Shown: piece by piece, positions 49,872-60,562 of the stretch
Numbering within the stretch: the first letter of the stretch is position 1
Layout of the letters: the number at the start of each line of letters is the position of its first letter
The notes under the pieces: generated by a model
Databases searched by the model: none
Told to the model about the DNA's origin: nothing
Seen by the model: the letters and a program-made list of their open reading frames with translations, nothing else
Source of the DNA: Bordetella genomosp. 13
GTDB lineage: Bacteria > Pseudomonadota > Gammaproteobacteria > Burkholderiales > Burkholderiaceae_B
Assembly (NCBI RefSeq): GCF_007679965.1
Contig: NZ_VEHL01000009.1
Coordinates: 1-64,000 of the forward strand
Direction: 5' to 3'
Length of the DNA stretch: 64,000 nt
Translations under genes and position numbers: made by a program

Positions 49872-51068
49872 ATGTTCCGCCTCGATCATCACCCGTCCGG
49901 CCGCCATTTCCTGCACATTCCGGGGCCCACCAGCGTGCCCGAGCGCGTGCTGCGCGCCATGGACCGCCCCACCATCGATCATCGCGGGCCCGAGTTCGGC
50001 GAACTGGGCCGCGCCGTGCTGGCCGGCATCCAGCAGGTGTTCCGCACCCAGTCGCCGGTGGTCATCTATCCGTCCTCGGGCACCGGCGCCTGGGAGGCCG
50101 CGCTGGTCAATACGCTGTCGCCTGGCGACCGCGTGCTGATGGTCGAGACCGGCCACTTCGCGGCACTGTGGTGCCGGCTGGCCGGCCGCCTGGGCCTCGA
50201 GGTCGAGCTGATCGACGGCGACTGGCGCCATGGCGTCGATCCCGGCCAGGTGCGCCAGCGGCTGACGGCCGACACGCAGCAACGCATCAAGGCCGTGTGC
50301 GTGGTGCACAACGAGACCTCCACCGCCGTGGTCAGCGACATCGCCGCGATACGCGCCGCGATCGACGACAGCGGCCATCCCGCCTTGCTGATGGTGGACG
50401 CGATCTCGTCGCTGGGCGCCATCGACTATCGCCACGACGAATGGCGGGTGGACGTCACGGTGGCCAGTTCGCAGAAGGGCCTGATGCTGCCGCCGGGCCT
50501 GTCGTTCAACGCCATCGGGCCGCGCGCGCTGGCCATGGCCGAATCGGCCCGCCTGCCGCGGTCGTACTGGGACTGGCGCGAGATGCTCGGGCCCAACCGG
50601 CAGGGCTATTTTCCGTATACCCCCGCGACCACGCTGCTGTACGGCCTGCACGAAGCCCTGGACATGCTGCAGGGCGAAGGCCTGGCACGCGTGCATGCGC
50701 GCCATCTGCGCCACGCCGCGGCCACGCGCGCCGCGGTGGCGGCGTGGGGCCTGGAGACGGTGTGCCTGGACCCGCGGGGCCACAGTCCCGCGCTGACGGC
50801 GGTGCTGATGCCCCAGCGCAAGGGCGCCGACGCGCTGCGCAAGATCATCCTGGAACGCTACGACATGTCGCTGGGCCAGGGCCTGGGGCGGCTTGCCGAC
50901 CAGGTATTCCGCATCGGCCATCTGGGCGAGATCAACGACCTGTCGCTGTGCGGCGCGCTGGCGGGTGTGGAAATGGGGCTGGCGCTGGCCGGCGTGGCCC
51001 ACCAGCCGGGCGGCCTGTCGGCCGCCATGGCGCTGCTGGCCCGCGATGCGGACGCCGCGGCGCATTGA
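49872..51068 (+). CDS. Class V aminotransferase, serine/alanine-glyoxylate type (398 aa)
   Basis: PLP-dependent enzyme resembling serine-glyoxylate or alanine-glyoxylate aminotransferase. HIPGPTSVPERVLRAM opens the family fold, VIYPSSGTGAWEAAL binds the phosphate, VDAISSLGAIDYR precedes the cofactor lysine K202 in VASSQKGLMLPPGLS. Substrates could include glyoxylate with serine, alanine or another small amino acid. The start at 49872 lies just after the GntR-like palindrome. The serine hydrolase gene follows after 43 bp. Confidence 0.92.
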   Translation: MFRLDHHPSGRHFLHIPGPTSVPERVLRAMDRPTIDHRGPEFGELGRAVLAGIQQVFRTQSPVVIYPSSGTGAWEAALVNTLSPGDRVLMVETGHFAALWCRLAGRLGLEVELIDGDWRHGVDPGQVRQRLTADTQQRIKAVCVVHNETSTAVVSDIAAIRAAIDDSGHPALLMVDAISSLGAIDYRHDEWRVDVTVASSQKGLMLPPGLSFNAIGPRALAMAESARLPRSYWDWREMLGPNRQGYFPYTPATTLLYGLHEALDMLQGEGLARVHARHLRHAAATRAAVAAWGLETVCLDPRGHSPALTAVLMPQRKGADALRKIILERYDMSLGQGLGRLADQVFRIGHLGEINDLSLCGALAGVEMGLALAGVAHQPGGLSAAMALLARDADAAAH

Positions 51069-51111
51069 TCCTCTTTCATCGAACGACACGCGGCAAGCAC
51101 AGGAGCCCGCC

Positions 51112-52167
51112 ATGAACGACACGCTGATGCAGCAAGCCATCGATTTCGCCAACGCCCACGAAAGCACCTGGGACCGCAGCGTCGACGGCGTCTGGGGCGT
51201 GCATCAGCAGGATCCCCCGCCGTGGAACCGCCTGCTGGGGCCGGTGCACGACCGCGGTCCCGTCTCGGGCGTGGTGGTGGTGGACGGCAAGACGGTGGCC
51301 TCGTGGGGCGAGCCCCATCGTGCCGACCTGACGTTCAGCGTGGCCAAGCTGTACCTGGCCATCCTGGCCGGCGTGGCGCACGACAGTGGCCTGCTGCCCG
51401 ACGTGGACGAACCCGTGGGCCGGCGCGTGCCGGGTATCGGCTTCGACGAGGGCCGGAATGCCGACATCACCTGGCGCCACCTGCTGCAGCAGACCAGCGA
51501 ATGGGAAGGCGAGCGCTTCGGCGTGTCCGACCAGGCGGACCGCTACCGCGCCGTCACCTTCGGCACGCCGCCCGGCGGCAAGAAGGGCGACCCGCGGCCA
51601 CTGCAGCGCCCGGGCACCTATTGGGAATACAACGACGTCCGCATCAACCAGCTGTCTTACGCGTTGCTGCACCTGTTCCGCCGCCCGCTGCCCGAGGTGT
51701 TCCGCGAGGCCGTCACGCGGCCCCTCGGCGCCAGCGAGGACTGGCAGTGGGTCGGCTATGACAACGCCTGGATCGAGCTGGACGGACGGCGCGTGCAGTC
51801 CGTGCCCGGCGGCTCGCATTGGGGCGGCGGCATGTCCATCAGCAGCGTCGACCAGGCGCTGATCGGCCAGATGCTGCTGGACGAGGGCCGCGCCCGCGAT
51901 GGCCGCCAGGTGCTGTCCTCGAAGTGGGTGCGGATGATGCGCACGCCGTGCGAGCTGGCGCCGTACTACGGTTTCCTGATCTGGCTCAACCACGAGGGCA
52001 AGGTGTTTCCCAGCCTGCCGGCCTCCAGTTTCTTCGGCGTCGGCGCCGGCAGTTCCTTCACGTGGGTCGAGCCCGAGCGCCGCATGGTGGTGATCGTGCG
52101 GTGGCTGAATTCGGCGCATGCCGACGCGCTGTTCGGGCGCATCCTGAAGGCGGTGGACGGCGCCTAG
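51112..52167 (+). CDS. Beta-lactamase-fold serine hydrolase (351 aa)
   Basis: Class C beta-lactamase/esterase-like hydrolase without a signal peptide, so probably cytosolic. The nucleophile motif is S76-V-A-K79 in LTFSVAKLYLA, the second motif is at Y173 in WEYNDVRIN, and the HWGGGMSISSVDQALIG block corresponds to the third active-site wall. Natural substrates of such stand-alone proteins are usually esters, amides or D-amino-acid peptides; true antibiotic hydrolysis is unlikely. Cotranscribed with the aminotransferase by spacing; AGGAG precedes the ATG. Confidence 0.88.
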   Translation: MNDTLMQQAIDFANAHESTWDRSVDGVWGVHQQDPPPWNRLLGPVHDRGPVSGVVVVDGKTVASWGEPHRADLTFSVAKLYLAILAGVAHDSGLLPDVDEPVGRRVPGIGFDEGRNADITWRHLLQQTSEWEGERFGVSDQADRYRAVTFGTPPGGKKGDPRPLQRPGTYWEYNDVRINQLSYALLHLFRRPLPEVFREAVTRPLGASEDWQWVGYDNAWIELDGRRVQSVPGGSHWGGGMSISSVDQALIGQMLLDEGRARDGRQVLSSKWVRMMRTPCELAPYYGFLIWLNHEGKVFPSLPASSFFGVGAGSSFTWVEPERRMVVIVRWLNSAHADALFGRILKAVDGA

Positions 52168-52241
52168 CGGGGTTTCCAGGGAAAGCGCCCGGGGGCAGGC
52201 GTGGCGTGGACGGCGCCACGGCCGCCGGGCGCGGCTGCTAT

Positions 52242-52273
52242 CCTTACGCCATCGAACAGCATCTTGCGTAAGG
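52242..52273. repeat. Inverted repeat upstream of acs (first)
   Basis: CCTTACGC (52242-52249) and GCGTAAGG (52266-52273), arms of 8 bp separated by 16 bp. Candidate operator or leader structure for acs. Confidence 0.6.
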
Positions 52274-52289
52274 TGCCCGTAAGAGCCTG

Positions 52290-52309
52290 GCGATACGGTT
52301 GCGTATCGC
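52290..52309. repeat. Inverted repeat upstream of acs (second)
   Basis: GCGATACG (52290-52297), loop GTTG, CGTATCGC (52302-52309), 55 bp before the acs start. There is no T-tract. Confidence 0.6.
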
Positions 52310-52363
52310 AGTCCATGCGGCAATAAAAACGGCAGCACCAGAACCCCTGATCGGAGACCTATC

Positions 52364-54343
<1,980 letters not shown>

Positions 54344-54397
54344 CCGGCCATGCCGCCGCGGTCCACGCAACGGGACGCGGGCGGCTGCCGATGACCG

Positions 54398-54428
54398 CGG
54401 GCCGGCATGCATGCCGGCCCGTGCCTTT
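54398..54428 (+). terminator. Rho-independent terminator after acs
   Basis: CGGGCCGGC (54398-54406) pairs with GCCGGCCCG (54413-54421) around ATGCAT, then TGCCTTTTTCCC. Confidence 0.8.
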
Positions 54429-54448
54429 TTCCCTTCCGGAGTCCTGCA

Positions 54449-55354
54449 GTGAACCCCAGTAGTGCCGGCCGCGGCGGCCTGATCCTGATGCTCATCACCA
54501 TCCTGGTATGGGCGGGCAGCTGGATCGCGATGAAATCGGTGGTTCCCTACATCGGGCCTTTCGACTTCGCGGCGCTGCGCTACCTGGGCGGGGCGGCGGT
54601 GCTGTTCATGGTGGCCGTGGCGCTGCGCCGGCCGCTGGGCGTGCCGTGGTGGCTGACGGTGCTGGTGGGCGTCACGCAGAACGCCGCCTTCCAGGGGCTC
54701 GTGCAATTGGGGCTGGCGCAGGGCGGCGTCGGGCAGGTGGCGTTGACCACCTACACCATGCCGTTCTGGGTGGTGCTGCTGGGCTGGTGGCTGCTGGGCG
54801 ACAAGCCGTCGCCGCGCCACTGGGCCGGCATCGCCCTAGCCGCGCTGGGCCTGCTGTGGTTCGTGGCGCCGTGGAAGGGACTGGACGCCGGCCTGCTGCC
54901 GATCGCCATGGGAACGGGCGCGGGCTTCTTCTGGGCGCTGGGCACCGTGCTGGCCAAGCGCACCTTCGACCGGCACGCGCCCGACGTGCTGGTGTTCGCC
55001 GCCTGGCAGATGCTGTCGGGCGGGCTGGCGCTGCTGCCCGCCGCGCTGCTGGTGCCGCAGAAGGCGGTGCAATGGAACGGCACGCTGATCACGGGCATGC
55101 TGTACATCATCCTGATCGCCACCGCCTTGGGATACCTGCTGTGGATGCTGGTGATCCGGCGCGTGCCGGCCTCGATCGCGGGCCTGTCCGGCCTGGGCGT
55201 GCCCGTGGTTGCGGTACTGATGGCGTGGGGCTTCCTGGGCGAGGTCCCTACCATGGACGAGGGCATCGCCATGGCGCTGATCCTGTCCGGCCTGTGGGTC
55301 GTCAGCCGCGCGGCCCGCCGGCCAGCCGACCCCGGTGATACAGTCGCCCGATGA
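54449..55354 (+). CDS. EamA/DMT-family transporter (301 aa)
   Basis: Drug/metabolite transporter with ten predicted membrane helices in two EamA repeats (LILMLITILVWAGSWIAMKSVV; LPIAMGTGAGFFWALGTVLAKRTF). Probably exports an amino acid or metabolite; substrate unknown. The GTG start at 54449 is preferred because CCGGAG precedes it; the frame's upstream ATG at 54407 falls inside the acs terminator. Confidence 0.9.
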   Translation: MNPSSAGRGGLILMLITILVWAGSWIAMKSVVPYIGPFDFAALRYLGGAAVLFMVAVALRRPLGVPWWLTVLVGVTQNAAFQGLVQLGLAQGGVGQVALTTYTMPFWVVLLGWWLLGDKPSPRHWAGIALAALGLLWFVAPWKGLDAGLLPIAMGTGAGFFWALGTVLAKRTFDRHAPDVLVFAAWQMLSGGLALLPAALLVPQKAVQWNGTLITGMLYIILIATALGYLLWMLVIRRVPASIAGLSGLGVPVVAVLMAWGFLGEVPTMDEGIAMALILSGLWVVSRAARRPADPGDTVAR

Positions 55355-55445
55355 GCCGCCGGCCCGTCGCCGGCCCGTTTTTCTTCCGATTCGCGCCGGC
55401 GCGCCGCGCCGGCTTTCCCAATCCTCTCGCAGTCCTGGAGCCAGC

Positions 55446-56462
55446 ATGATCGATTTGCGCAGCGATACCGTCACCCGTCCGTCCCCCGCCATGCTGCAGG
55501 CCATGGGGCAGGCACCCGTCGGCGACGACGTGATGGGCGACGACCCCACCGTGCAGCGCCTGCAGGCCGCGGTGGCCGAGCGCACGGGCAAGGAGGCCGG
55601 CCTGTTCTTCCCGTCCGGCACGCAGAGCAACCTGGCCGGCCTGATGGCCCATTGCGGCCGCGGCGACGAATATCTGGTCGGCCAGCTGGCCCATACCTAC
55701 AAGTACGAAGGCGGCGGCGCCGCGGTGCTGGGCAGCATCCAGCCGCAGCCCATCGAGCACGCCGCCGACGGCTCGCTGCCGCTGGACAAGCTGGCCGCCG
55801 CGGTCAAGCCGCAGGGCGATCCGCACTATGCGCGCACGCGCCTGCTGGCGCTGGAGAACACCTTCCACGGCAAGGTGATTCCCGCGGACTACATCCGCCG
55901 GGCCACCGAGTGGGCGCGCGGCATCGGGCTGGGTACCCACCTGGACGGCGCGCGCGCCTTCAACGCTGCCGTGGCCAGCGGCGTGCCCGTGCAGGCGATC
56001 TGCGAGCCGTTCGACTCGGTCTCCATCTGTTTTTCCAAGGGCCTGGGCGCGCCGGTGGGTTCCGTGCTGGTGGGCAGCAAGGCGCTGATCGACGTGGCGC
56101 GCCGCTGGCGCAAGGTGCTGGGCGGCGGCATGCGCCAGTCCGGCTTCCTGGCCGCGGCCTGCCTGTATGCGCTGCAGAACAACGTGGACCGCCTGGCGCA
56201 GGACCACGCCAACGCTGAGCGCCTGGCCCGCGGCCTGACGGACATCGACGGCGTGCGCATCGCTGCGCAGGACACCAACATGGTGTTCGCGGAGTTCGAC
56301 GCGGCGAAGTGCGACGGCCTGACCGAGGCCCTGGGCCAACAGGGCATCCTGATGCGGGCCGTCTACAACGGCCCGACCCGACTGGTCACGCACCTGGACA
56401 TGTCGGAAGCGGACGTGGACCGGGTGGTCGCTGCCGTCCGCGCGCACGTCGCGGGGCGCTAG
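55446..56462 (+). CDS. ltaE: Low-specificity L-threonine aldolase (338 aa)
   Basis: PLP enzyme splitting L-threonine/allo-threonine to glycine and acetaldehyde. IDLRSDTVTRPSPAMLQAM at the N-terminus, the phosphate-binding SGTQSN segment, and the cofactor lysine in SICFSKGLGAPVGS are diagnostic. CTGGAG precedes the ATG at 55446. Acetaldehyde or glycine produced could feed acs or glyoxylate-linked metabolism nearby, which is inference. Confidence 0.93.
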   Translation: MIDLRSDTVTRPSPAMLQAMGQAPVGDDVMGDDPTVQRLQAAVAERTGKEAGLFFPSGTQSNLAGLMAHCGRGDEYLVGQLAHTYKYEGGGAAVLGSIQPQPIEHAADGSLPLDKLAAAVKPQGDPHYARTRLLALENTFHGKVIPADYIRRATEWARGIGLGTHLDGARAFNAAVASGVPVQAICEPFDSVSICFSKGLGAPVGSVLVGSKALIDVARRWRKVLGGGMRQSGFLAAACLYALQNNVDRLAQDHANAERLARGLTDIDGVRIAAQDTNMVFAEFDAAKCDGLTEALGQQGILMRAVYNGPTRLVTHLDMSEADVDRVVAAVRAHVAGR

Positions 56463-56600
56463 GCGCCGGGCGCCGGTCGGCGGGGCCCGCGCGGGCTATC
56501 GCCGTGCGGGCGCGGACGGCAGCGCGGTGGGCCTGCGCGGGCCAGGCCCCCGAAAAAAACGCCTCCGGCAAAAGCCGTGCCGCGCGCCAGGCGGACCGCG

Positions 56601-57437
56601 TCAGCTGGCTCGCACCAGCGCCGCATACCCCTCGCGCGAATCCGGCCATTGCAGCGCCAGCCCGCTGGCGCGCAGCCGCGCATTGGACAGCCGCTTGCTG
56701 CCCACGCCCGGGGGCGGCGGGCCTTCCGCGGGCGCCGGGGCGCCCAGCAGGTCGGCCAGGTAGCCGTACAGCACGTGCAGCGGCAGCGGCGTGTCGTCGC
56801 AGCCGATGTACACGGGTTCGACGTCCGGCGCGTGCAGCAGGTGCGCCACCGCGGCGGCGGCATCCTCGATGTGCATGCGGTTGGCCCAGTGCGGCGGATC
56901 GACCGGCGCGCGTGCGTCGCCCGCGCGCAGCCGCTCCAGCAATTGCGCGCGGCCGGGGCCGTACAGTCCCGCCAGCCGCAGCGACGTGGCGGGCAGGCCC
57001 TGGCGGGCCAGCCACTGCTCGGCCTGCAGCAGAATCTCGCCGTTGAAGCCCTTGGGCTCGGGCGTGGCGCTTTCGTCGATCCACGCGCCGCCGTGGCCGC
57101 CGTATACCGCCGAGGACGAGACGAACACCACGCGCTTCAACACCGCGCGGTCCAGCGCGCCGAACACGTGGGGCAGGGGATCGGTGAAGACGCGCGCATA
57201 GGCCTGTGGATCACGCTTGCCCGGCGAAGGCAGCCAGGCCACGCGCGTGATGCCCTCGGGCAGCCGCGCCAGCGTGTCGGGCCGGCCGAGATCGGCCTGG
57301 ATCCATTGCAGGCCGGCGGGGGCGTCGGCCGGCAATGCCGAGCGGCGCAGCGCCCAGACTTCGTCGCCGCGGGCCAGCAGGCGGCGCGCGGCGCGCATCC
57401 CCAGGTCACCGCAACCGACCATCAGCACGCGTTCCAT
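56601..57437 (-). CDS. NAD(P)-dependent epimerase/dehydratase-like SDR (278 aa)
   Basis: Extended short-chain dehydrogenase, YeeZ-like. The Rossmann motif is VLMVGCGDLGMRAARRLL and the active-site SSSAVYGGHGG segment carries the Ser/Tyr. NAD or NADP preference and substrate are unclear. The start at 57437 is chosen because AGGAG precedes it. Convergent with ltaE, with 138 bp between that hold no feature I recognise. Confidence 0.88.
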   Translation of the reverse strand: MERVLMVGCGDLGMRAARRLLARGDEVWALRRSALPADAPAGLQWIQADLGRPDTLARLPEGITRVAWLPSPGKRDPQAYARVFTDPLPHVFGALDRAVLKRVVFVSSSAVYGGHGGAWIDESATPEPKGFNGEILLQAEQWLARQGLPATSLRLAGLYGPGRAQLLERLRAGDARAPVDPPHWANRMHIEDAAAAVAHLLHAPDVEPVYIGCDDTPLPLHVLYGYLADLLGAPAPAEGPPPPGVGSKRLSNARLRASGLALQWPDSREGYAALVRAS

Positions 57438-57499
57438 GCGCGACTCCTGTAAGCGTTGGCGCGGCCGCGCAGCGCATGCCATGCAGGGTCATGCCCCAT

Positions 57500-57527
57500 A
57501 TTGCATGCCGCGCATTGCATGCCGCGC
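57500..57527 (+). repeat. 14-bp perfect tandem repeat (2 units) near the ETF-QO gene
   Basis: ATTGCATGCCGCGC at 57500-57513 and 57514-57527, in a 97-bp gap that contains several other CATGCC copies (57475, 57490). Confidence 0.88.
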
Positions 57528-57534
57528 ACCGCCA

Positions 57535-59181
57535 TCACATGCCGCTGTAGACCGGGCCCTCGCCGCCTTGCGGCGCCACCCAGACGATGTTCTGGGTCGG
57601 GTCCTTGATGTCGCAGGTCTTGCAGTGCACGCAGTTCTGCGCGTTGATCTGCAGCTTGTCGGCGCCGTGGTCGTCCTTGATGAACTCGTACACGCCCGCC
57701 GGGCAGTAGCGCGCCTCGGGGCCGCCGTACTGCGCCAGGTTGATCGCCACCGGCACGCTGGGATCCTTCAGCGTCAGGTGCACGGGCTCGTTCTCGTCGT
57801 GGTTGGTGTTCGAGATGAACACCGAGCTGAGCTTGTCGAACGTGAGCTTGCCGTCGGGCTTGGGGTAGTCGATGCGCGCGCACTGCGAGGCCGGCTGCAG
57901 ATAGGTGTGGTCGGCCTTGGTGCGGTGGATGGTCCAGGGAAAATTGCCCTTGAGCAGCCACTGCTCGATGCCGGTCATCAGCGTGGCCACGGTCTGGCCC
58001 TTCTTGAACCACTGCTTGAAGTTGCGCGCCTTGTGCAGCTCGGCGTGCAGCCACGAGGCTTCGAACGCGGCGGGGTAGGAGCTCAGCTCGTCCTGCTTGC
58101 GGTCGGCGCCCAGGGCCTCGAAGGCGGCCTCGGCGGCCAGCTTGCCGGTCTTGATGGCGGCATGGCTGCCCTTGATGCGCGAGGCGTTCAGGAAGCCCGC
58201 TTCGCAGCCGATCATGGCGCCGCCCGGGAACACCAGCTTGGGCAGCGACAGCAGGCCGCCCGCCGTGATGGCACGCGCGCCGTAGGCGATGCGCTTGCCG
58301 CCCTCGAACGTGGTGCGGATGGCGGGGTGCGTCTTGTAGCGCTGGAATTCCTCGAAGGGCGACAGCCAGGGGTTGGCGTAGTCCAGGCCCACCACCATGC
58401 CGACGGCCACCAGGTTGTTGTCCAGGTGATAGAGGAACGAGCCGCCGTAGGTGTCGCTGTCCAGCGGCCAGCCTGCGGTGTGCGTCACCAGGCCGGGACG
58501 CGACTGCGCCGGATCGACTTCCCACATTTCCTTGATGCCGATGCCGTAGGATTGCGGATCGCGGCCATCGTCCAGCTTGTAGCGGGCGATGAGCTGGCGG
58601 CCCAGCTGGCCGCGGGAACCTTCCGCGAACATGGTGTAGCGGGCCAGCAGCTCCATGCCCGGCTGGTAGTGGTCGGTGTGCGAGCCATCGCGCGCCACGC
58701 CCATGTCGCCCGTGGCCACGCCGCGCACGGCGCCGGCGTCGTCGTACAGCACCTCGACGGCGGCGAAGCCGGGGAACACGTCCACGCCCAGGGCTTCCGC
58801 CTGCTCGCCCAGCCACTTCACCACGTCGCCCAGGCGGACGACGTAGTTGCCCTCATTGTGGAAACAGGCCGGCAGCATCCAGTTGGGCGTGCGGCGCGAG
58901 CCGGTGCGCGTCAGGAACAGGAACTGGTCCTGCGTGACGGGCACGTTCAGCGGCGCGCCCTTTTCCTTCCAGTCGGGAATCAGCTCGGTCAGGGCCTGGG
59001 GGTCCATGACGGCGCCGGACAGGATGTGCGCGCCCAGCTCGGCGCCTTTCTCCAGCACGCAGACGCCGACCTCGCGATTGTTTTCTGCGGCGAGCTGCTT
59101 CAGACGGATCGCGGCGGCCAGACCGGCGGGCCCGCCTCCGACCACGACCACGTCATATTCCATCGATTCCCGTTCGGACAT
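57535..59181 (-). CDS. Electron transfer flavoprotein-ubiquinone oxidoreductase (548 aa)
   Basis: Membrane-associated FAD/4Fe-4S enzyme moving electrons from reduced ETF (fatty-acid and amino-acid oxidation) to quinone. The FAD-binding EYDVVVVGGGPAGLAAAIRL starts at residue 8; DYANPWLSPFEEFQRYKTHP and IGCEAGFLN are typical. The C-terminal ferredoxin part carries CVHCKTCDIKDPTQNIVWVAPQGGEGP, with a further cysteine in ARYCPAG. GAGGGG precedes the ATG at 59181. It diverges from the thioesterase gene. Confidence 0.96.
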   Translation of the reverse strand: MSERESMEYDVVVVGGGPAGLAAAIRLKQLAAENNREVGVCVLEKGAELGAHILSGAVMDPQALTELIPDWKEKGAPLNVPVTQDQFLFLTRTGSRRTPNWMLPACFHNEGNYVVRLGDVVKWLGEQAEALGVDVFPGFAAVEVLYDDAGAVRGVATGDMGVARDGSHTDHYQPGMELLARYTMFAEGSRGQLGRQLIARYKLDDGRDPQSYGIGIKEMWEVDPAQSRPGLVTHTAGWPLDSDTYGGSFLYHLDNNLVAVGMVVGLDYANPWLSPFEEFQRYKTHPAIRTTFEGGKRIAYGARAITAGGLLSLPKLVFPGGAMIGCEAGFLNASRIKGSHAAIKTGKLAAEAAFEALGADRKQDELSSYPAAFEASWLHAELHKARNFKQWFKKGQTVATLMTGIEQWLLKGNFPWTIHRTKADHTYLQPASQCARIDYPKPDGKLTFDKLSSVFISNTNHDENEPVHLTLKDPSVPVAINLAQYGGPEARYCPAGVYEFIKDDHGADKLQINAQNCVHCKTCDIKDPTQNIVWVAPQGGEGPVYSGM

Positions 59182-59290
59182 TGCAAAGTTCCCCTCTATC
59201 GGCTTCGGTATGGCAAGAAGTATCATCGGCGATTGTATTGCAGCCGGCGAGGCTCGTCGGCGCGCGATCCCCACATCAGGAGTACCACGC

Positions 59291-59743
59291 TTGTCCCCCG
59301 ACAACCCGACGATGCGCCTCTTGGCCGAAGGCGACGTCCACCAGGTCGATCTGCCCTTGCGCTGGGGCGATTCCGACTCGCTCAACCACCTGAACAACAC
59401 CGTCTATTTCCGCTTGATGGAAGAGGCGCGCATGCGCATCCTGTACGGCGCCGGCATGCAGTTGCCGGGTCCGGGCGCCGGTGCCATCCTGGCGCATGCC
59501 TCGTGCGATTTCATGCGGCCGCTGACCTATCCCGCCGACGTGCGCGTCACGCATAGGGTGGCGCGCATCGGCCGCTCCAGCATCGATTTCGAGCTCACGC
59601 TCGAGAAGCTGGGCGACGATGCCGGCGTTTATGCGCGCGGCCGCAACGTGCTGGTGTGCATGGATTTCGCGGCGAACCGCTCGCAGCCCTGGCCCGAGGA
59701 CCTGCTGGCGAAATTCGGCGCGCAATTCCGGGCCGCGCCCTGA
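59291..59743 (+). CDS. Hotdog-fold acyl-CoA thioesterase, 4-HBT type (150 aa)
   Basis: Hydrolyses acyl-CoA thioesters. The motif LRWGDSDSLNHLNNTVYFRLMEEAR with the catalytic-type aspartate D27/D29 is the signature of the 4-hydroxybenzoyl-CoA thioesterase superfamily. The TTG at 59291 is taken as the start because AGGAG lies 8 bases upstream; the ATG at 59312 has no ribosome site. Divergent from the ETF-QO gene, upstream of scoAB. Confidence 0.9.
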   Translation: MSPDNPTMRLLAEGDVHQVDLPLRWGDSDSLNHLNNTVYFRLMEEARMRILYGAGMQLPGPGAGAILAHASCDFMRPLTYPADVRVTHRVARIGRSSIDFELTLEKLGDDAGVYARGRNVLVCMDFAANRSQPWPEDLLAKFGAQFRAAP

Positions 59744-59767
59744 ATGGTGCGGCGCGGCATCAGCCGC

Positions 59768-59814
59768 TACAATCGTCGGCAAAATGAAATACGCGACGCC
59801 CGCATCGGCGGGCG
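59768..59814 (+). promoter_or_regulatory. scoAB promoter (-10) and leader hairpin
   Basis: TACAAT (59768-59773) matches the -10 consensus 5 of 6; the -35 region is poor. A stem-loop, GCCCGC-ATCG-GCGGGC (59798-59813), follows in the leader and precedes CCTTTCG. This could be the thioesterase terminator or a leader element. Confidence 0.35.
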
Positions 59815-59852
59815 CCTTTCGTACGGTTTCGAACTCTAAAGGAGCTGGAGCA

Positions 59853-60551
59853 ATGGACAAGGTTTATGCAAGCGCCGCCGAGGCGCTGGCAGGCGTCGTC
59901 AAGGACGGCCAGATGATCGCCGTCGGCGGTTTCGGGCTGTGCGGCATTCCCGAGGCCCTGATCGCCGCGCTGCGCGATTCGGGCGTGAAGGGCCTGACCT
60001 GCATCAGCAACAACGCCGGCGTCGACGGGTTCGGCCTGGGCCAGTTGCTGAACACCCGCCAGGTCCGCAAGATGATCGCGTCGTACGTGGGCGAGAACAA
60101 GGAATTCGAACGCCAGTACCTGGCCGGCGAACTCGAGCTCGAGTTCACGCCCCAGGGCACGCTGGCCGAGAAGCTGCGCGCCGGCGGCGCCGGCATCCCG
60201 GCCTTCTTCACCCGCACCGGCGTGGGCACCATCGTGGCCGACGGCAAGGAAATCCGCGAGTTCGACGGCGAACAATACGTCATGGAGCGCTCGCTGGTGC
60301 CCGACGTGTCGCTGGTCAAGGCCTACAAGGCCGACCGCAGCGGCAACCTGCTGTTCCGCAAGACTGCGCGCAACTTCAACCCCAACGTGGCCATGGCCGG
60401 CAAGGTCACCATCGTCGAGGTCGAGGAAGTGGTCGACACCGGCGCCTTCGACCCCGACCAGATCCACCTGCCCGGCATCTTCGTGCACCGGATCGTGGTC
60501 AACGCCAGCCCGGAAAAACGCATCGAACAACGCACCACGCGTGCCGCCTGA
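59853..60551 (+). CDS. scoA: 3-oxoacid CoA-transferase subunit A (232 aa)
   Basis: Alpha subunit of succinyl-CoA:3-ketoacid CoA-transferase. IAVGGFGLCGIPEALIAALRDSGVKGLTCISNNAGVDGFG is characteristic. AAAGGAG precedes the ATG. The beta subunit follows 11 bp after the stop. Confidence 0.95.
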   Translation: MDKVYASAAEALAGVVKDGQMIAVGGFGLCGIPEALIAALRDSGVKGLTCISNNAGVDGFGLGQLLNTRQVRKMIASYVGENKEFERQYLAGELELEFTPQGTLAEKLRAGGAGIPAFFTRTGVGTIVADGKEIREFDGEQYVMERSLVPDVSLVKAYKADRSGNLLFRKTARNFNPNVAMAGKVTIVEVEEVVDTGAFDPDQIHLPGIFVHRIVVNASPEKRIEQRTTRAA

Positions 60552-60562
60552 GGAGACGAAAC

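Noticed and set aside
51112..52167. Antibiotic-resistance beta-lactamase
   Set aside because: The SxxK fold is present but there is no signal peptide, so it cannot meet periplasmic beta-lactams; neighbours are catabolic.
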